From Massilia sp. UBA2604 (GTDB lineage Bacteria; Pseudomonadota; Gammaproteobacteria; Burkholderiales; Burkholderiaceae_D): 7,681 nucleotides of DNA. Positions 6,210 to 7,681 of this stretch are shown here, one piece after another (the first letter of the stretch is position 1; every line of letters starts with the position of its first letter). The notes beneath the pieces are model-generated. The model was given only the letters and a program-made list of their open reading frames with translations, had not been told where the DNA came from and ran no database searches. A program made the position numbers and the translations under genes. Location: assembly GCA_002339265.1 (NCBI GenBank), contig DDKG01000071.1, positions 1 to 7,681 on the forward strand, written 5' to 3'.

Positions 6210-7238
6210 TCAAATGAATACGGGTTCGGGTTCGAGCGCCACGCCATAGCGGGCCGCCACGTCGGACTGGATCGCCTGGGCCAGGCGGACCACATCGGTC
6301 CCCACCGCGCCGCCAAGATTCACCAGGACCAGCGCCTGCTTGTGATAGACACCGGCTGGACCGATATGCTTCCCCTTCCAGCCGCACTGGTCGATCAGCC
6401 AGCCCGCCGCCAGCTTTTCGCTGCCGTCCGGCTGGGCGTGGTGGACGAGGTTCGGGTACATCTCGAGCAGGCGCCGGCACTCCTCGTTCGACACCACCGG
6501 ATTCTTGAAGAAGCTGCCGGCATTGCCGATCTCCGCCGGATCGGGCAGCTTGCGGCGGCGGATCGCTTCCACGATGGCGCCGATCTCGCGCGGGGTCGGC
6601 GCCGCCAGCGCCGCGTCCTGCACCGCGTTGGCCAATTCTGCGTAGCGCAGGTTCGGCTGCCAGGCGGCCGGCAAGGCGAAATTGACGTCCAGCACAATGA
6701 GATCGCGCCCCTCTTCGTGCTTGAAGATGCTGTCGCGGTAGCCGAAGCGGCAGGCGGCGGCGTCCAGGGTGCGGATCTCGCCGCTGGCCATGTCGAAGGC
6801 GGTCAGGCTGTGGAACACATCCTTGGTTTCGACCCCATACGCCCCCACGTTCTGGATGGGCGCGGCGCCGACGGTGCCCGGGATCAGGGACAGGTTTTCC
6901 AGCCCGCCCAGGCCCTGCTCCAGCGTGTACTGGACGAAGCCATGCCAGTTCTCGCCGGCCTGGGCGCGCACCAGGATCTTGCCGTGCTGCTCGCCCAGGA
7001 TCTCCCTCCCCTGGCCGGCCATGTGCAGCACCAGGCCGTCGAAGTCGCGCGTGAGCACCAGGTTGCTGCCGCCGCCGAGCACCAGGCGCGGCAAACCGGC
7101 GAGAAGCGGGTCGGCGCGCAGCGCCGTCAACTGGGCGGCGCCCGTCACGCGCAGGTATTGACGAGCGGTGGCCGGAAGGCGGAAGGTATTCAGCGCCGCG
7201 AGCGGCTGGTCTTGGACGATGTGCAGGTCTGGATGCAT
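6210..7238 (-). CDS. murB: UDP-N-acetylenolpyruvoylglucosamine reductase (type I MurB)
   Basis: This FAD enzyme reduces UDP-GlcNAc-enolpyruvate with NADPH to UDP-MurNAc, the second committed step of peptidoglycan precursor synthesis in the cytoplasm. FAD-binding signatures are LGGGSNL (54-60) and [17 protein letters not shown] (119-135). Active-site positions are the arginine in FGYRDSIFK (R168), the serine in GSFFKNP (S242), and a glutamate near the C-terminus (E336 or E338). With the ATG at 7238 the protein is 342 residues, the same length as I recall for E. coli MurB. A GTG at 7280 would add 14 residues but would place the perfect TATAAT at 7271-7266 inside the coding region, so it is rejected. 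The chosen start has no good Shine-Dalgarno, which leaves some doubt. It is the first gene of the minus-strand block and is followed by the SDR gene. Confidence 0.96.
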   Translation of the reverse strand: MHPDLHIVQDQPLAALNTFRLPATARQYLRVTGAAQLTALRADPLLAGLPRLVLGGGSNLVLTRDFDGLVLHMAGQGREILGEQHGKILVRAQAGENWHGFVQYTLEQGLGGLENLSLIPGTVGAAPIQNVGAYGVETKDVFHSLTAFDMASGEIRTLDAAACRFGYRDSIFKHEEGRDLIVLDVNFALPAAWQPNLRYAELANAVQDAALAAPTPREIGAIVEAIRRRKLPDPAEIGNAGSFFKNPVVSNEECRRLLEMYPNLVHHAQPDGSEKLAAGWLIDQCGWKGKHIGPAGVYHKQALVLVNLGGAVGTDVVRLAQAIQSDVAARYGVALEPEPVFI

Positions 7239-7265
7239 GACGTAAGGGATAAAAAATGTCGTTTC

Positions 7266-7271
7266 ATTATA
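7266..7271 (-). promoter_or_regulatory. Putative murB promoter -10 box
   Basis: A perfect TATAAT on the minus strand lies 27 bp before the murB ATG at 7238. No good -35 is visible at 16-18 bp spacing (nearest is GAAAGT), so activity may depend on the -10 or on an activator. Confidence 0.5.
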
Positions 7272-7334
7272 GTGGTTCACGCATTCCCGACTTTCCAGCC
7301 TGGCAAAACGGTCGCGATCCGGGCCGTTGTCCGC

Positions 7335-7340
7335 TAAAAT
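7335..7340 (+). promoter_or_regulatory. Possible yajQ promoter -10 box
   Basis: TAAAAT matches the -10 consensus at 5 of 6 positions, but the -35 region at 17 bp spacing (TCGCGA) is weak. If used, the transcript would run through the entire palindromic element before reaching yajQ. Confidence 0.3.
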
Positions 7341-7356
7341 AGAGGGATTAGTCTAA

Positions 7357-7512
7357 GAGCCTGTCCCGGTAGGTGGGGGGAAGCTCATGGCGATGCATGG
7401 CTGGCGTGGGCAAGGCGAGAGGAGGCCGCATGGCCAGCCATGCAACGACGAGCAACGCAGCACACGGCTGCCGGGCGCGCCAGGAGCGACTCCCACCTAC
7501 CGGGACAGGCTC
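7357..7512. mobile_element. MITE-like palindromic element with 21-bp terminal inverted repeats
   Basis: The ends at 7357-7377 and 7492-7512 are perfect 21-bp inverted repeats beginning GAGCCTGTCCCGG and ending with its complement. Both are flanked by TAA (7354-7356 and 7513-7515), a possible 3-bp target duplication. One flanking T/A extends the pairing, so the exact boundary is uncertain. A second perfect 12-bp inverted repeat lies inside (TGCATGGCTGGC at 7394-7405 with 7433-7444), so the whole 156 bp can fold into a branched hairpin. It has no room for a transposase. It lies 28 bp before the yajQ start. It is more likely a non-autonomous insertion or dispersed palindrome than a terminator, because it has no T-run and stands upstream of a gene. 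Confidence 0.7.
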
Positions 7513-7540
7513 TAACGCTTTATGTATAAGGACACTCTCC

Positions 7541-7681
7541 ATGCCATCGTTTGATGTGGTCTGCGAAGCAGACATGGTCGAAGTCAAGAACGCGGTCGAG
7601 CAATCGAACAAGGAAATCACGACCCGTTTCGACTTCAAGGGCAGCTCGGCCAATGTCGAACAAAAAGAACGCGAACTGACC
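7541..7681 (+). CDS. yajQ: YajQ-family nucleotide-binding protein, 3'-truncated by window edge
   Basis: Only the first 47 residues are visible, beginning [21 protein letters not shown] and continuing with [10 protein letters not shown], which is the characteristic start of YajQ (DUF520/UPF0234). Family members are about 160 residues, so roughly 70 percent lies beyond the window. YajQ proteins bind nucleic acid or nucleotides, and some act as cyclic-di-GMP effectors; the role here is not shown. The ATG at 7541 is preceded by AGGA, 8 nt upstream. It is divergent from murB. Confidence 0.93.
   Translation, partial: MPSFDVVCEADMVEVKNAVEQSNKEITTRFDFKGSSANVEQKERELT

Larger units (their letters stand above)
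7239..7540. other. Divergent intergenic region murB / yajQ
   Basis: This 302-bp gap holds a murB promoter candidate facing left, a weak yajQ promoter candidate facing right, and a 156-bp palindromic MITE-like element next to yajQ. A minus-strand frame from 7653 to 7348 spans the element and the start of yajQ. It is not credible as a gene because it runs antisense through the conserved YajQ start and ends inside the repeat. Confidence 0.7.

Noticed and set aside
7239..7280. GTG start at 7280 for a longer MurB
   Set aside because: It would put a perfect TATAAT inside the gene and add 14 residues to a protein that, from the ATG at 7238, already has the length I recall for E. coli MurB.
5796..7337. 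Plus-strand open frame of 513 codons opposite murB and the SDR gene
   Set aside because: GC-rich shadow: it lies antisense to two clearly conserved genes, and its translation is arginine/alanine-rich without any recognisable domain.
7356..7513. Palindrome upstream of yajQ read as a bidirectional terminator
   Set aside because: There is no T-run at either end, the hairpin is far longer than a terminator, and no gene ends beside it: murB points away and yajQ starts after it.
7348..7653. Minus-strand open frame over the palindromic element and yajQ start
   Set aside because: It overlaps the conserved YajQ N-terminus in antisense, and half of it is repeat sequence.

Overview
This window looks like chromosomal DNA from a high-GC betaproteobacterium. 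The Oxalobacteraceae, and Massilia in particular, are the best guess. The reasons are GC-rich coding in every housekeeping gene, the short-type argininosuccinate synthase, the YajQ start, and a subclass B3 metallo-beta-lactamase domain that resembles Janthinobacterium/Massilia-type enzymes from memory. The family assignment is inference; the species cannot be read from the sequence.

Layout, left to right. Positions 1-1110 hold the 3' part of argG (+), followed by a textbook intrinsic terminator. The gap to 1415 carries two 32-bp near-identical REP-like hairpins in inverted orientation. A small stand-alone GIY-YIG nuclease-type gene (1416-1709, +) follows. It converges tail to tail with the last gene of a minus-strand block covering 1716-7238.

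Read in its own direction, the minus-strand block is murB, then a short-chain dehydrogenase/reductase, then a beta-lactam resistance cassette of blaI, blaR1 and a beta-lactamase gene. The SDR start lies 10 bp past the murB stop. The blaI and blaR1 genes overlap by ATGA, and 21 bp separate blaR1 from the beta-lactamase gene. A promoter with a perfect TTGACA -35 sits just past the SDR stop. It carries two 16-bp operator-like dyads exactly 20 bp apart, so the cassette looks like a self-contained inducible unit.

The effector gene is the highlight. One 532-residue exported protein joins a complete subclass B3 metallo-beta-lactamase to a complete class D (OXA) serine beta-lactamase, with all recognisable catalytic residues of both intact. 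Its sensor, a BlaR1-type membrane metalloprotease, also ends in a class D-like domain. There the motif-I lysine that is normally carboxylated is replaced by asparagine (STFN instead of STFK).

At the right end, murB (-) and yajQ (+, cut by the window edge) are divergent. Between the likely yajQ promoter region and the yajQ start lies a 156-bp MITE-like palindromic element with perfect 21-bp terminal inverted repeats, flanked by TAA on both sides.

Expected working of the cassette: beta-lactam acylates the BlaR1 sensor domain, the zinc protease is activated, BlaI is inactivated, and the promoter opens to make more BlaI, BlaR1 and the dual-mechanism beta-lactamase in the periplasm. This follows the staphylococcal bla paradigm and is inferred here, not shown.
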